Source: Clostridia bacterium (GTDB lineage: Bacteria; Bacillota; Clostridia; Christensenellales; Borkfalkiaceae). Taken from it: a stretch of 43,320 bases of DNA. The notes beneath the pieces are model-generated. The model saw nothing but the letters and a program-made list of their open reading frames with translations. It did not search any database and was not told the DNA's origin. The DNA lies in the NCBI GenBank assembly GCA_900769545.1, contig CAAGGZ010000117.1, forward strand, positions 1 to 43,320. Direction: 5' to 3'. Both the position numbers and the translations under genes were made by a program. Of the stretch, positions 33,353 to 42,312 are shown one piece after another. Within the stretch, counting starts at the first letter, position 1, and every line of letters starts with the position of its first letter.

Positions 33353-33611
33353 GAGTCTCCTCCTCAATGACGCGATATACGCCCTCGTCTACGTTTGCGG
33401 AAAAGGTTTTATGCAATAACTTCTTCCCCGTGAGCTTTTTCAAACACTCGGGATTGTTGCAAATATACGCGCCGCGCCCAGGGGCTTTCCCCGTTGGATC
33501 GGCATAAATTTCCCCGTCCGCATTTTTTACCACGCGCTGCATTTCCTGTTTGGGTTTCATTTCTCGGCAGGCAATACACATACGCATAGGAATGTTTTTC
33601 GTTTTAGGCAT
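33339..33611 (-). CDS. ylxR: YlxR (RnpM) RNA-binding protein
   Basis: A 90-residue protein with the DUF448 marks: RMCIACR near the start and PGRGAYIC in the middle, with a further Cys. In B. subtilis the protein (RnpM) binds RNase P RNA and lowers its activity. GGAGGG precedes the ATG. It lies between nusA and ylxQ in the usual order. Confidence 0.9.
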   Translation of the reverse strand: MPKTKNIPMRMCIACREMKPKQEMQRVVKNADGEIYADPTGKAPGRGAYICNNPECLKKLTGKKLLHKTFSANVDEGVYRVIEEETLDEK

Positions 33612-33647
33612 AAGTCGTTTCCCTCCTTGCGCCGTATTGAGTAAAAA

Positions 33648-34760
33648 TTATTCTTCCGACTCCGTAACGTCCATTTCTTCTACGGATTCTTCCGTTTCCA
33701 TAGCGTTGAGGATTTCCGCCGCTTCGGGAGAAGACGCGCTCTTCACGTCGATCTTCCAACCCGTCAAACGAGCTGCAAGACGAGCGTTTTGACCGTCTCT
33801 ACCGATAGCCAACGACAATTTATCGTCGGGAACAATCGCCATTGCGCTACGTTCGCCTCTTGCCGTTACGGAAAGTACCGTTGCAGGAGAAAGCGCCTTG
33901 TAAATGAACGCAAGGGGATCTTCGTTCCAAAGAATAATATCGATTTTTTCGCCGCCGAGTTCTTCTACGACTGCGTTTACTCTCGCGCCGCGGTTACCTA
34001 CGCAAGCGCCCACTGCGTCAACGCGCGCGTCGGTAGACAAGATTGCCATCTTGGTACGGTGACCGGGCTCACGGGCGATTTCCTTGATTTCCACAATACC
34101 TTGCGAAATTTCGGGAACTTGTTCTTCGAACAATTTCTTAACGAGCCCCTGCGCGGTACGGGATACGACGATTTGAGAGTTTTTGCCACTGTTCTTTACG
34201 CGCTTTACAAAAACCTTCAATTTATCGCCCACTGCATATCTTTCGGTGGGAGTTCTGTCCTGAGGGGGCATAACGCCTTCGATCTTCTTATCGCCGAGCT
34301 CTACGTAAATGTTGCGTTCGTCAATTTTACGAATAACGCCTTCCATAAGCTCCCCTTCTTTATCCGAAAATTCGGAGAAGGTGTTGTCGCGTTCCGCCTC
34401 GTTGAGCTTCTGCAAAATAACCTGTTTTGCCGTCTGCGCTGCAATACGGCTGAAATCCTTGGGAAGGAAGGTCTTTACGATAACGTCGCCGACTTTGTGA
34501 TTGGGGTCGAGCTCCTGCGCGTCTTCCAACGAAATTTCCTTGTCTTTATCTACGACTTCTTCTACTACGTAGCGAGTCGCCTTATATTCGATGGTGCACT
34601 TTTCGGGATCGAGCGTAACCGCTACTTCCGCGCCGCCGTCGTACTGTTTTTTATACGCCGAAGCAAGCGCGTTTTCAAACGTAGTGATAAACGCCTCCTG
34701 ACTGATGCCTTTGTCCCTTACCAAATCGGCAAGCGCTGCAAAAAACTCCTTGTTTTCCAT
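33648..34760 (-). CDS. nusA: Transcription factor NusA
   Basis: A 370-residue RNA-polymerase-binding factor that modulates pausing and termination. The N-terminal domain (1-125) contains FFAALADLVRDKGISQEAFI; the S1 domain follows (about 135-200), then two KH domains with DARVDAVGACVGNRGARVNA and LSLAIGRDGQNARLAARLTGWKIDV. A short acidic tail ends the protein, as in Bacillota that lack the AR repeats. It follows rimP by about 30 bases with AGGAG in front. Since it affects hairpin-dependent termination, it could act on the leader hairpin of its own operon. Confidence 0.96.
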   Translation of the reverse strand: MENKEFFAALADLVRDKGISQEAFITTFENALASAYKKQYDGGAEVAVTLDPEKCTIEYKATRYVVEEVVDKDKEISLEDAQELDPNHKVGDVIVKTFLPKDFSRIAAQTAKQVILQKLNEAERDNTFSEFSDKEGELMEGVIRKIDERNIYVELGDKKIEGVMPPQDRTPTERYAVGDKLKVFVKRVKNSGKNSQIVVSRTAQGLVKKLFEEQVPEISQGIVEIKEIAREPGHRTKMAILSTDARVDAVGACVGNRGARVNAVVEELGGEKIDIILWNEDPLAFIYKALSPATVLSVTARGERSAMAIVPDDKLSLAIGRDGQNARLAARLTGWKIDVKSASSPEAAEILNAMETEESVEEMDVTESEE

Positions 34761-34791
34761 GATGATAATTCTCCTATTGAATTTTCGTAAT

Positions 34792-35268
34792 TTACTGTTT
34801 ATCCAAGCCGTCGAAATCGATCGCGCGGCAAATCTTTGCTATTTTTGTTTTTTCTATCTTCCATTCCCCGTCCTTGTCTTCCAAGAACACGCAATTTTCA
34901 TCGTGTCCTTTCAAGGTTGTTTCGAAGAATTTTTTACCCTTTAAGGGAGCGAAAAGTTTGACTTCCACCTTCAAGCCCATCGCCTTTTGATAATCTCTGT
35001 CCGTTTTGAGCGGTCTATCAAGCCCCGGGCTGGATACGTTGAGCGTATACGCCGCCCCAAAAGTGGGATCTACTTCATCCAAAACAGGGTCGATTGCGCG
35101 GTGGAATTTTTCGCACGTATTCAAATCCACGCCGCCTTCCGTGTCGATGTATACGGTCAGGGCAGGTTCTTTTCCCTGCTTAAATTCGACTTCCACGATT
35201 TCAATGTTGAGTTCGTCTGCAATCGGCTGCAAAGCCGCCTGCACGTCCGTCATAGGCTTTGTTTTCAT
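34792..35268 (-). CDS. rimP: Ribosome maturation factor RimP
   Basis: ATG at 35268 has GAGGAAAAG just upstream; the longer frame runs into the leader hairpin and is not a real start. The product has 158 residues. The N-terminal alpha/beta domain (IADELNIEIVEVEFKQGKEP, YIDTEGGVDLNTCEKFHRAI, LNVSSPGLDRPL) and the C-terminal SH3-like domain both fit the family. RimP helps assemble the small ribosomal subunit. First gene of the nusA-infB operon behind its own promoter. Confidence 0.93.
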   Translation of the reverse strand: MKTKPMTDVQAALQPIADELNIEIVEVEFKQGKEPALTVYIDTEGGVDLNTCEKFHRAIDPVLDEVDPTFGAAYTLNVSSPGLDRPLKTDRDYQKAMGLKVEVKLFAPLKGKKFFETTLKGHDENCVFLEDKDGEWKIEKTKIAKICRAIDFDGLDKQ

Positions 35269-35305
35269 ATCTTTTCCTCGTCTTTTGCTTTCCCTGTATA
35301 AAACG

Positions 35306-35332
35306 ATTGAGAGTGGCGAAACCACTCTCAAT
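35306..35332 (-). terminator. Leader hairpin / possible attenuator of the rimP-nusA operon
   Basis: A perfect 11-bp stem ATTGAGAGTGG / CCACTCTCAAT with a 5-nt loop is followed on the minus strand by CGTTTTAT. It lies between the promoter (35360-35388) and the rimP ATG (35268), so it belongs to the mRNA leader and could stop part of the transcripts. Confidence 0.6.
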
Positions 35333-35359
35333 AACTAAAAAGCATTATTAAGTATCCTC

Positions 35360-35388
35360 ATTATACCATTATCTTACGCAAAACGCAA
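35360..35388 (-). promoter_or_regulatory. Promoter of the rimP-nusA-infB operon
   Basis: TTGCGT (35388-35383), 17-base spacer and TATAAT (35365-35360) on the minus strand. The start of transcription is expected near 35353. Confidence 0.75.
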
Positions 35389-35435
35389 GCGTTTTTTGCA
35401 TATTTTGGGAAAGTTTTTCACGTAGAGCCGCTCGT

Positions 35436-37007
35436 TTACACTCTTCCACGAGCTTTTACGAGCTCGATAAACACCTTTGCCGTTACGCAAGCGTCGTCAA
35501 ACGCGCGGTGATGATTGAACGTAAACCCGTAATGTTCCGCAACCGTATTGAGTTTATAATTGTTCAACTGCCCGCGAAGCACCTCTTGCGCCAAGTGCAA
35601 GGTATCCAGTTGCTTTTTATCGAACATATAACCGTTTTGCTCCCCATAATATTGGATAAAACGGTAGTCGAACGATACGTTATGCCCGACCAATACCGCT
35701 CCGTCGGTGAATTTATAAAAGTCCGCCAAAACTTTGTCTACGGGGGGCGCGCCTACAAGATCGGAATCCTTAATGCCTGTAAGCTCGATAATTTCCTGCG
35801 AGAGACGTTCTTTACACTCGATAAACGAGGAGAATTTTTCCGCAATTTCACCGTTGATAAGTTTTACCGCGCCGATTTCGATAATTTTATCCACTCTGCC
35901 CATAGCAGGATTATTGTTCAAGCCCGTCGTCTCCAAGTCGAATACGACAAACGTGCCTTTTTTCAAGTCGTCGGGCTTGTTCAGATTATCAAAAAAGCCT
36001 GCCTGCGTGTAATCCACGTAGGATTCAGGGAATACCGTATGATATGCTTTGGGAACAGGCTTGCCCTTGCGCGCTTCGGGCTCGAAATCTTCGGGCGGAG
36101 CTCCGTAATTGATTTTCGAAGTTTTAAAGGACATCGAGCCTTTGTATTCCTCGTTGGAGCCGATAAGTACGATACTGTCCCCCACCTTTACTTCACGAAC
36201 CTTATCCACCGTTGCTTTCTTAGGGAAATAGGTGGTGCGAATAGCCGCCGTACCGTCCGTCAAAGAGATGGAAAACCGCGTCTTTTCCACGTCCTCGCCC
36301 GTTTTTTCGTTATGCTTTGTATATTTAATTTCTTCGATATAGGAAACTCTGCCGCAAATGGCGTAATTGCCCTCTACGTTTTGGCTGTCCGCCATATATA
36401 CGGCAGTTTTAAGAATTTCGTCCACACCGTCGATTTTATTATAATCGCAAATGGGGAAACGGCGAATCTCCACGGGAACAATTTCTGTTTCTTCCGTTTC
36501 GGGGAGCTCCTCTAAAACGCTCTCGTCGCGTTCTTTTTCCACTATGCGAACGTTGCCGTAAAAGGTGCCGCAGAAAATGCCTTTGAGATAGTTGCTCACC
36601 TCGTCCAAAATCTTACCCGATTCGAATAAATTTTGCTCTCCCGAAGCAATATCCACAAGAAAATGCGCGCCGCTTTGCAACATTTCCACCTCGATATTGT
36701 CTTCTTCCAAAAATGCGCCTGCCGCAGGAAAAACACGCTTAATGTATTCGTAAATACGCTCTTTTATGAGCTGTTTATCGGGCACACGCTTGACAATTTT
36801 TACTTGCGCGGTAAAACCCGAAGGTAAGTACTTTTGTGAGATTTCTTGCGCGGAACGCTCCTCCGCCGCCGTATAAGTACGGTCGGTTACCAGAAAAAAT
36901 TCCGCTGTTTTATTGCGTTTGCAGACAGTGATACCGCACAAAATCGTATTTTTGAGCCCGTCCAAGAGGCGGAGCTCTTCTAAATATGTTTCCAACTTAT
37001 TCGCCAT
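35436..37007 (-). CDS. PolC-like protein keeping only N-terminal, OB and exonuclease parts
   Basis: A 523-residue protein in the place where Bacillota carry polC, between ispG and rimP. The first ~180 residues look like the PolC N-terminal domain, an OB domain follows (about 200-310; YAICGRVSYIEEIKYT, FSISLTDGTAAIRTTYFP), then a DEDDh 3'-5' exonuclease from about 350 with FDLETTGLNN, VGHNVSFDYRF and HHRAFDDAC, all catalytic residues present. The PHP domain and the whole polymerase core (usual length ~1440) are missing, and the 104 bases to the rimP promoter region hold no remnant. It overlaps ispG by 11 bases. It may work as a stand-alone proofreading or repair nuclease. Confidence 0.85.
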   Translation of the reverse strand: MANKLETYLEELRLLDGLKNTILCGITVCKRNKTAEFFLVTDRTYTAAEERSAQEISQKYLPSGFTAQVKIVKRVPDKQLIKERIYEYIKRVFPAAGAFLEEDNIEVEMLQSGAHFLVDIASGEQNLFESGKILDEVSNYLKGIFCGTFYGNVRIVEKERDESVLEELPETEETEIVPVEIRRFPICDYNKIDGVDEILKTAVYMADSQNVEGNYAICGRVSYIEEIKYTKHNEKTGEDVEKTRFSISLTDGTAAIRTTYFPKKATVDKVREVKVGDSIVLIGSNEEYKGSMSFKTSKINYGAPPEDFEPEARKGKPVPKAYHTVFPESYVDYTQAGFFDNLNKPDDLKKGTFVVFDLETTGLNNNPAMGRVDKIIEIGAVKLINGEIAEKFSSFIECKERLSQEIIELTGIKDSDLVGAPPVDKVLADFYKFTDGAVLVGHNVSFDYRFIQYYGEQNGYMFDKKQLDTLHLAQEVLRGQLNNYKLNTVAEHYGFTFNHHRAFDDACVTAKVFIELVKARGRV

Positions 37008-38058
37008 CGAGCAATAACCTTATTTCCTTAAAAAATTCTTCTTCCGCAGTCTCTGCCGTCACTTTTTTAAAGGGCTCTCCCTTTTTAAACAACAGGCATA
37101 CGCCGTTGCCGCCTGCAATCCCCAAGTCTGCGTCTTTCGCTTCCCCAGGGCCGTTGACCACGCAGCCCATCACCGCTATCTTCGCCTTTTTTCTGTACGG
37201 ACGGACAAATTCCGTCACTTTGTTGGCGAGCGACATACTCTCCCACATACAGCGACCGCACGTAGGGCAAGATACGACTTCCACAAATGCCTCGTCCAAC
37301 GCGCAAGCGCGCAAAATATTCTGCGCGGCGTAGATTTCCCGTACGGGGTCGTCGGTGAGCGAAACTCGAATGGTGTCGCCGATTCCGTTTAATAATAAAC
37401 TGCCGATTCCTACCGCGCTCTTGACAATGCCTGCCTCGGTAGTTCCTGCTTCCGTTACCCCCAAATGCAGGGGGTAATTTGATTTTTGCGCCAAAAGCGT
37501 ATACGCCTTGACAGTGAGCGGCACGTCGGAAGCCTTTACCGAAATGACAATATCGTTCACGCCGAATTTTTCCAAAATGCCTACGTTATAAAGCGCGCTT
37601 TCCACCAACGCCTCGGCGCTCCTGCCGTATTTTTCGAGGAAAGTTTTTTCAATACTGCCTGTATTGGAGCCAACTCTCACAGGAATTTTATGCGCCTTGA
37701 TACAATCGGCAACGTATTTTATTTCCGCCTCGCCGCCGATATTACCGGGGTTGATACGGACTTTATCCGCGCCGCTTTCAATTGCCATTACAGCGAGCTT
37801 GGGCGAAAAATGAATATCCGCCACAAGAGGCAAGCGGATTTGCGCTTTTACCGCTTTTATCGCAAGCGCGTCCGCTTCGTCGGAGACCGCAACACGCACA
37901 ATTTCGCAGCCCGCCTTTTGCAGAGCGTTAATTTGCGCAACCGTCTTTTCCACGTCCGCCGTTTTCGTCGTCGTCATCGATTGAATTTTTACGGAGCTAC
38001 CGCCGCCAAGCATTACGCCGCCGACGGAAACCTGTTTGGTATTTGCGTTATGGTTCAT
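36997..38058 (-). CDS. ispG: 4-hydroxy-3-methylbut-2-enyl diphosphate synthase IspG
   Basis: A 353-residue iron-sulfur enzyme of the MEP isoprenoid pathway. It has the TIM-barrel start (VGGVMLGGGSSVKIQSMT), PLVADIHFSPKLA, KVRINPGNIG and the cluster ligands in SCPTCGR near residue 265 and GCVVNGPGEAKDADLGIAGG near the end. The ATG overlaps the nrdR stop (TAATG) and its own end overlaps the PolC-like gene. The usual dxr and rseP neighbours are not upstream here. Confidence 0.96.
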   Translation of the reverse strand: MNHNANTKQVSVGGVMLGGGSSVKIQSMTTTKTADVEKTVAQINALQKAGCEIVRVAVSDEADALAIKAVKAQIRLPLVADIHFSPKLAVMAIESGADKVRINPGNIGGEAEIKYVADCIKAHKIPVRVGSNTGSIEKTFLEKYGRSAEALVESALYNVGILEKFGVNDIVISVKASDVPLTVKAYTLLAQKSNYPLHLGVTEAGTTEAGIVKSAVGIGSLLLNGIGDTIRVSLTDDPVREIYAAQNILRACALDEAFVEVVSCPTCGRCMWESMSLANKVTEFVRPYRKKAKIAVMGCVVNGPGEAKDADLGIAGGNGVCLLFKKGEPFKKVTAETAEEEFFKEIRLLLDGE

Positions 38059-38531
38059 TATTTTTCTCCGTTCTTTTTGTCCGCTTTCATCATTTGTTTA
38101 AGCTCCGCCATAAACGAGGAAAGGTCTTTAAAGGAGCGGTACACCGAAGCGTAACGGACGTAAGAAACTTCGTCCACTTTTTTCAAACGTTCCATTACCA
38201 TTTCTCCGATTTCCTTGGTGGTAATTTCGCTTTCCATGCTGTTATAAACCTGCTTGGAAATATCCGCCACCATTTCATCGATAACCGACATAGGAACGGG
38301 GCGTTTTTCGCAAGATTTGATGATACCGTTACGGATTTTTTCTTCATTGAACGACTGGCGAGTGCCGTTGTTTTTCACGACCAATACAGGCGTCACTTCT
38401 ATCGTTTCGTACGTTGTAAAACGTCTGCCGCAGCCGATACATTCCCTACGCCTGCGAATGGACTTATCATCGTCCGACGCGCGGGAGTCTACCACCTTAC
38501 TATCCGTACAATTACAGTATAAACATTTCAT
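38058..38531 (-). CDS. nrdR: Transcriptional repressor NrdR
   Basis: A 157-residue regulator of ribonucleotide reductase genes. The zinc ribbon has Cys3, Cys6, Cys31 and Cys34 (MKCLYCN ... ECIGCGRRF), and the ATP-cone domain follows (TPVLVVKNNGTRQSFNEEKI). It senses ATP/dATP and binds NrdR boxes; none was recognised in this window. The AGGAAAAAT site precedes the ATG. Confidence 0.96.
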   Translation of the reverse strand: MKCLYCNCTDSKVVDSRASDDDKSIRRRRECIGCGRRFTTYETIEVTPVLVVKNNGTRQSFNEEKIRNGIIKSCEKRPVPMSVIDEMVADISKQVYNSMESEITTKEIGEMVMERLKKVDEVSYVRYASVYRSFKDLSSFMAELKQMMKADKKNGEK

Positions 38532-38588
38532 AATTTTTCCTCATTCATCTCGTACATGGGTGCTTGTTATTGTATTTTTAGTCTCTTC

Positions 38589-40118
38589 TTAAAGTTTACT
38601 GATAATGAAATCCCCAAGCACGTCGCCGTTGTTATCCCACAGCATAGAGCTGTATTTTTCGTTTTCTTCCGTGTAACTACCGTTCATCCAGAGCTGCATA
38701 GTATCCGTTTTATCCGTCGAATTTGTGTATCTTTGGAAAATATACGCGCTTCTCGCCTGCCCGATAATGGTATTTCTCAATCTTTGATAACGCACGAAAT
38801 ATACGTAATCCCCGAATACCACGCCGTCCTGCCTGTAATACGCATTTTTAACGTTTTCCAACGTTTCATCATACTTATCTTTCTTTAACACGCGTTTATT
38901 GGAATCATTCTCTACGGGAATTTCCCAATATTCGTCTTTATAGCCACCGCTGTCGCAACCGCTTGCGGAGGTCGCCCAGCTCACACGGGCATAAGCGTCA
39001 CCCGTCAATTCGTCATAGGCTTCAATTTTATACGTTTTACCGTCCGACCATTTCCCCTCATTAACGCTTGTCTTTACGCCTTTATCAGAATATTCAAACG
39101 TCAAAACAACAATATCTTTGTGCGCCGTATACGTATTCTCTCCGTCTTTAGTCGTATAGGTATAGTCCTCGTTATTATATAAGTAAAGGCAGGTTCTTTC
39201 GGGAACGGCCACCCACTCCGCATAGCGCTCCACATCACTTTCAAAAAGCGTAGTGAGTTTATTTTGCTTCAAGTCGAAAAATTCCAACTTCACAAATCGA
39301 TCATACCATTCGTCTTCCTTTTTATCACGCCACGTTTCAATGAAATAACCAACCGCGCCGTTTTGCTCCACAAACGTTATACTCTGCGAATGATTGGGAA
39401 TGGACGCTACCTCATAAACCAAAACAGGCAATCCTCTCCATGCCCTTGCATAGAGTTTTTGCGAACCGTCCACATAATCGTATTTCTGCCAATAGTCCTT
39501 GGATACTCTCGTATAGAATTGGTAATCATCAGGCACTTCTTCTACAACCGTACCGAATTGATCAATAATAAACATCAGAGTTTTTGTTTCCGCTCCGTCG
39601 GGAGCAGACGTTCCGTCAACGCTATACCATCTGCGCATACCGTTTACCAAAATGTCGCCGTTTTCCAATATCTGCTCAACGTGATTGAGCTCATATTCAT
39701 AATATCCCGTCATCGCAGGCATTTCATTTCTGAATTTATGAAAAATCAACGTTTGTTCTTGCGCGCTCACGTCATAGGCGACAAGACAGTTAGAATAATC
39801 CGCATCCGACAAAGACAACGTCAAATACAGCGTATTTTCCGCTACGTCATAATCGTTACAGTAAAGCACTTGATAAGAAACGCCGCCAAGTTCTACGCTT
39901 TGCACAAGATATTGCGCGTCGTCGCCCGTTGTTTTACTCTTGACGTTGCCACGGTAAATATAGTTGCCGTCCCACTCGCCGTACGCTTCGGGAACAAGGT
40001 CTTCAAAATCAATATTCGTTCCGCCGGGAGCAGGCTCTTGACAAGCCGTTAAATTTGCAAGGACTGTTGATAGCATCAGTCCTGCGAGCGCAATACTTAA
40101 AAAATTTCTTTTCTTCAT
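38589..40118 (-). CDS. Lipoprotein of unknown function
   Basis: A 509-residue secreted lipoprotein: the signal MKKRNFLSIALAGLMLSTVL ends in the lipobox LTAC with Cys at residue 26. The mature part is rich in Tyr, Asp and Glu with repeated beta-strand patterns (YLVQSVELGGVSYQVLYCND, LYARAWRGLPVLVYEV, KDIVVLTFEYSDKGV) that could be a propeller-like sensor or binding domain, but I recognise no family. GGAGG lies before the ATG. It sits 26 bases after rarA and 57 before nrdR on the same strand, so it may be co-transcribed, though no shared role is evident. Confidence 0.75.
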   Translation of the reverse strand: MKKRNFLSIALAGLMLSTVLANLTACQEPAPGGTNIDFEDLVPEAYGEWDGNYIYRGNVKSKTTGDDAQYLVQSVELGGVSYQVLYCNDYDVAENTLYLTLSLSDADYSNCLVAYDVSAQEQTLIFHKFRNEMPAMTGYYEYELNHVEQILENGDILVNGMRRWYSVDGTSAPDGAETKTLMFIIDQFGTVVEEVPDDYQFYTRVSKDYWQKYDYVDGSQKLYARAWRGLPVLVYEVASIPNHSQSITFVEQNGAVGYFIETWRDKKEDEWYDRFVKLEFFDLKQNKLTTLFESDVERYAEWVAVPERTCLYLYNNEDYTYTTKDGENTYTAHKDIVVLTFEYSDKGVKTSVNEGKWSDGKTYKIEAYDELTGDAYARVSWATSASGCDSGGYKDEYWEIPVENDSNKRVLKKDKYDETLENVKNAYYRQDGVVFGDYVYFVRYQRLRNTIIGQARSAYIFQRYTNSTDKTDTMQLWMNGSYTEENEKYSSMLWDNNGDVLGDFIISKL

Positions 40119-40144
40119 GTCATCATCCTCCTTAATTTTTTAAC

Positions 40145-41452
40145 TTACTGTTTTTTACCCTTCCGTTCACGGATTTTTTTTACTTCGTTTTCATAGCCGT
40201 TATTACTCGGCGTATAGTATACCTTGTCCTTGAGCGTATCGGGCAAATATTGCTGTTCGACATATCCGCCGTAATCGTGGGGATATTTATACAACGCTTT
40301 GTTTGCCTTATCCTCTTTACTTCCCATACTGTTGTCCTTTAAGTATACGGGAATGTTGTCGTCGCGCGCTTCACGCGCGTCTGCTTTTGCGGCATACATT
40401 GCATTGACCACCGAATTGCTCTTTTCCGCCTCGCAAACGTAAATAATCGCCTCGGAGAGCGGTATCATCGCTTCGGGATAGCCGATTTTTTCGAGCGCAT
40501 ACATCGCCGAAGTCGCTATCTGCAATGCGCGAGGATCTGCCATCCCCACGTCCTCCGCCGAATGCACAACGAGCCGTCTTGCCACCAACATAGGGTCTCC
40601 GCCGCCCTCAATCAGGCGCATCGCGTAATACAATGCGGCGTTGGCGTCGCTCCCACGCAGGGATTTACAAAACGCCGACAGAAAATCGTAATAAGAATCC
40701 GTGTTATAGGAAAGCGCTTTGCGCTGAATGGATTGCTCCGCATCCGCAAGCGTAATCCGCACGTTTCCATCCCCGTCGGGATTGGTCGTCATAGCGGCGA
40801 GCTCCAGCGCATTATACGCCGAGCGTAAGTCTCCGCCTGCCATATTGGCAATATGGCGTAACGCTTCATCGTCCACCGTGAGCTTTTGTTTCCCCAAACC
40901 CTTATGACGGTTGGATAAAGCCTTTTGCAACGCACCGATAATATCCTCGTCCGTCAAGTGTTTAAATTCAAACACTCGACAACGGGAAACGATTGCAGGC
41001 GTCATTGCCGCGTACGGGTTTTCCGTTGTAGAGCCGATAAAAATAATCGTGCCTTGTTCGATAGCAGGCAAAAGCGAGTCGCTTTGCGTTTTATTGAAAC
41101 GGTGACACTCGTCCAACAAAAGATAGGTACGTTTGTTGTAGAGCTTTAAATTTTCCCTCGCCGTTTCCACCGCTTTTTTTACATCCGCTACCCCTGCGTT
41201 GACGGCGTTGAGCTTGACAAACTCCCCGTCCGTGCGAAGGGCAATAATATTGGCGAGCGTGGTTTTACCGCAGCCTGGGGGTCCCCAGAAAATACAACTG
41301 CCCAAGCGATCGGTCGCAATTGCGCGGCGAAGGAGCGAGCCTTCCGCAACAATATGCTTCTGCCCGATGAACTCCTCCAGCGTGTTTGCGCGCATACGCT
41401 CCGCAAGCGGTTTCGCCGTTTCTTCGTTTCTGTTAAAATCAAATAAATCCAT
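40145..41452 (-). CDS. rarA: Replication-associated recombination ATPase RarA (MgsA)
   Basis: ATG at 41452 is chosen because it opens the conserved MDLFD start and lies 4 bases after the lipase stop; the longer frame would overlap that gene. The product has 435 residues. It carries PLAERMRANTLEEFIGQKHI, Walker A FWGPPGCGKTTLA near residue 55, Walker B LLLDECHRFN, the sensor GSTTENP and the C-terminal tetramer domain (YYAMRLIEGGGDPMLVARRL). RarA acts at stalled replication forks. Confidence 0.95.
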   Translation of the reverse strand: MDLFDFNRNEETAKPLAERMRANTLEEFIGQKHIVAEGSLLRRAIATDRLGSCIFWGPPGCGKTTLANIIALRTDGEFVKLNAVNAGVADVKKAVETARENLKLYNKRTYLLLDECHRFNKTQSDSLLPAIEQGTIIFIGSTTENPYAAMTPAIVSRCRVFEFKHLTDEDIIGALQKALSNRHKGLGKQKLTVDDEALRHIANMAGGDLRSAYNALELAAMTTNPDGDGNVRITLADAEQSIQRKALSYNTDSYYDFLSAFCKSLRGSDANAALYYAMRLIEGGGDPMLVARRLVVHSAEDVGMADPRALQIATSAMYALEKIGYPEAMIPLSEAIIYVCEAEKSNSVVNAMYAAKADAREARDDNIPVYLKDNSMGSKEDKANKALYKYPHDYGGYVEQQYLPDTLKDKVYYTPSNNGYENEVKKIRERKGKKQ

Positions 41453-41456
41453 GTTA

Positions 41457-42260
41457 TTATTCCAAAGCTTTTTTAATGGCTTCGGCGTTGGCTTTCCCAA
41501 GCTCGTAGCCACGATTGTAAGCGAACCGCACTTTTTTGAAGGTGTACTGGCTCATTTCTTCCAAATGCGGATCTAAATAAAAATCGATAATATCCTCGTT
41601 TTCCTTGCGGTGTTGCGCCGTATTATAATTGTCCACAATATCAAACAGCGCGAGCGCCATCGCTATTTTACCGCGTTTTTTAATAGGCTGACGCCAACCA
41701 AGTACGTCTACCGCCACCACAACGTCTGCTCCCATTTCCTTGACTTGACGGGCAGGAACACGCTCTAAAATAGCACCGTCAACAAGGCGCATTCCGTCCT
41801 TTTCTAACGGAGAAAATACCAAGGGGATTGAGGAGCTTGCCACGGCGGCGTCAACAACGCTGCCCTCAGAGAACTCCACAAGCTTTTGTCTGTTCATATC
41901 CACCGCTACGCAGCGATAGGGAATTTTTAACTGCGAAAAGTCCAAATCGCCCATATATTTCAAGAGCAATTTTCGCATTTTACGGGTACTGCTTAAGCCG
42001 CCCGCCTTACACGTGAAAGAGGCAAGCTTGCCTATCGTCATAGAACAAAGCGCTTTTTCCATTGTATCCATATCCACGCCTGCGGCATACGCTGCGCCGA
42101 CGATAGAGCCCATCGAGCAGCCTACCACGTAGTCTGCCTTGATGCCAGCCTCGTCCAACGCGCGCAAAAAGCCTGCGTGCGCCACACCGCAACTGGCGCC
42201 TGCGCCCAGCGCAAGCCCCAGTGTTTTGGTCTTTTGAAATGGTTGTTTATTGTTATTCAT
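41457..42260 (-). CDS. Patatin-like phospholipase (RssA type)
   Basis: ATG at 42260 is preferred; a GTG 9 bases upstream touches the AAGGGGG site. The product has 267 residues. It has the oxyanion loop GLALGAGASCGVAHAG (residues 15-30), the nucleophile GCSMGS with Ser49 and the dyad Asp in LVDGAILERVP near 165. Such enzymes hydrolyse acyl chains of phospholipids in the cytosol or at the membrane; the substrate is not known. It lies 4 bases before rarA and likely shares its transcript. Confidence 0.88.
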   Translation of the reverse strand: MNNNKQPFQKTKTLGLALGAGASCGVAHAGFLRALDEAGIKADYVVGCSMGSIVGAAYAAGVDMDTMEKALCSMTIGKLASFTCKAGGLSSTRKMRKLLLKYMGDLDFSQLKIPYRCVAVDMNRQKLVEFSEGSVVDAAVASSSIPLVFSPLEKDGMRLVDGAILERVPARQVKEMGADVVVAVDVLGWRQPIKKRGKIAMALALFDIVDNYNTAQHRKENEDIIDFYLDPHLEEMSQYTFKKVRFAYNRGYELGKANAEAIKKALE

Positions 42261-42312
42261 CGCGTACACGCCCCCTTCGTTTTATATGTATGAGCTGTTC
42301 ACGCAAAGCATT

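Noticed and set aside
35332..35435. Frameshifted remains of the PolC polymerase core
   Set aside because: Only 104 bases separate the stop from the rimP leader hairpin; they hold a promoter and no polymerase-like codons, so the core is deleted, not frameshifted.
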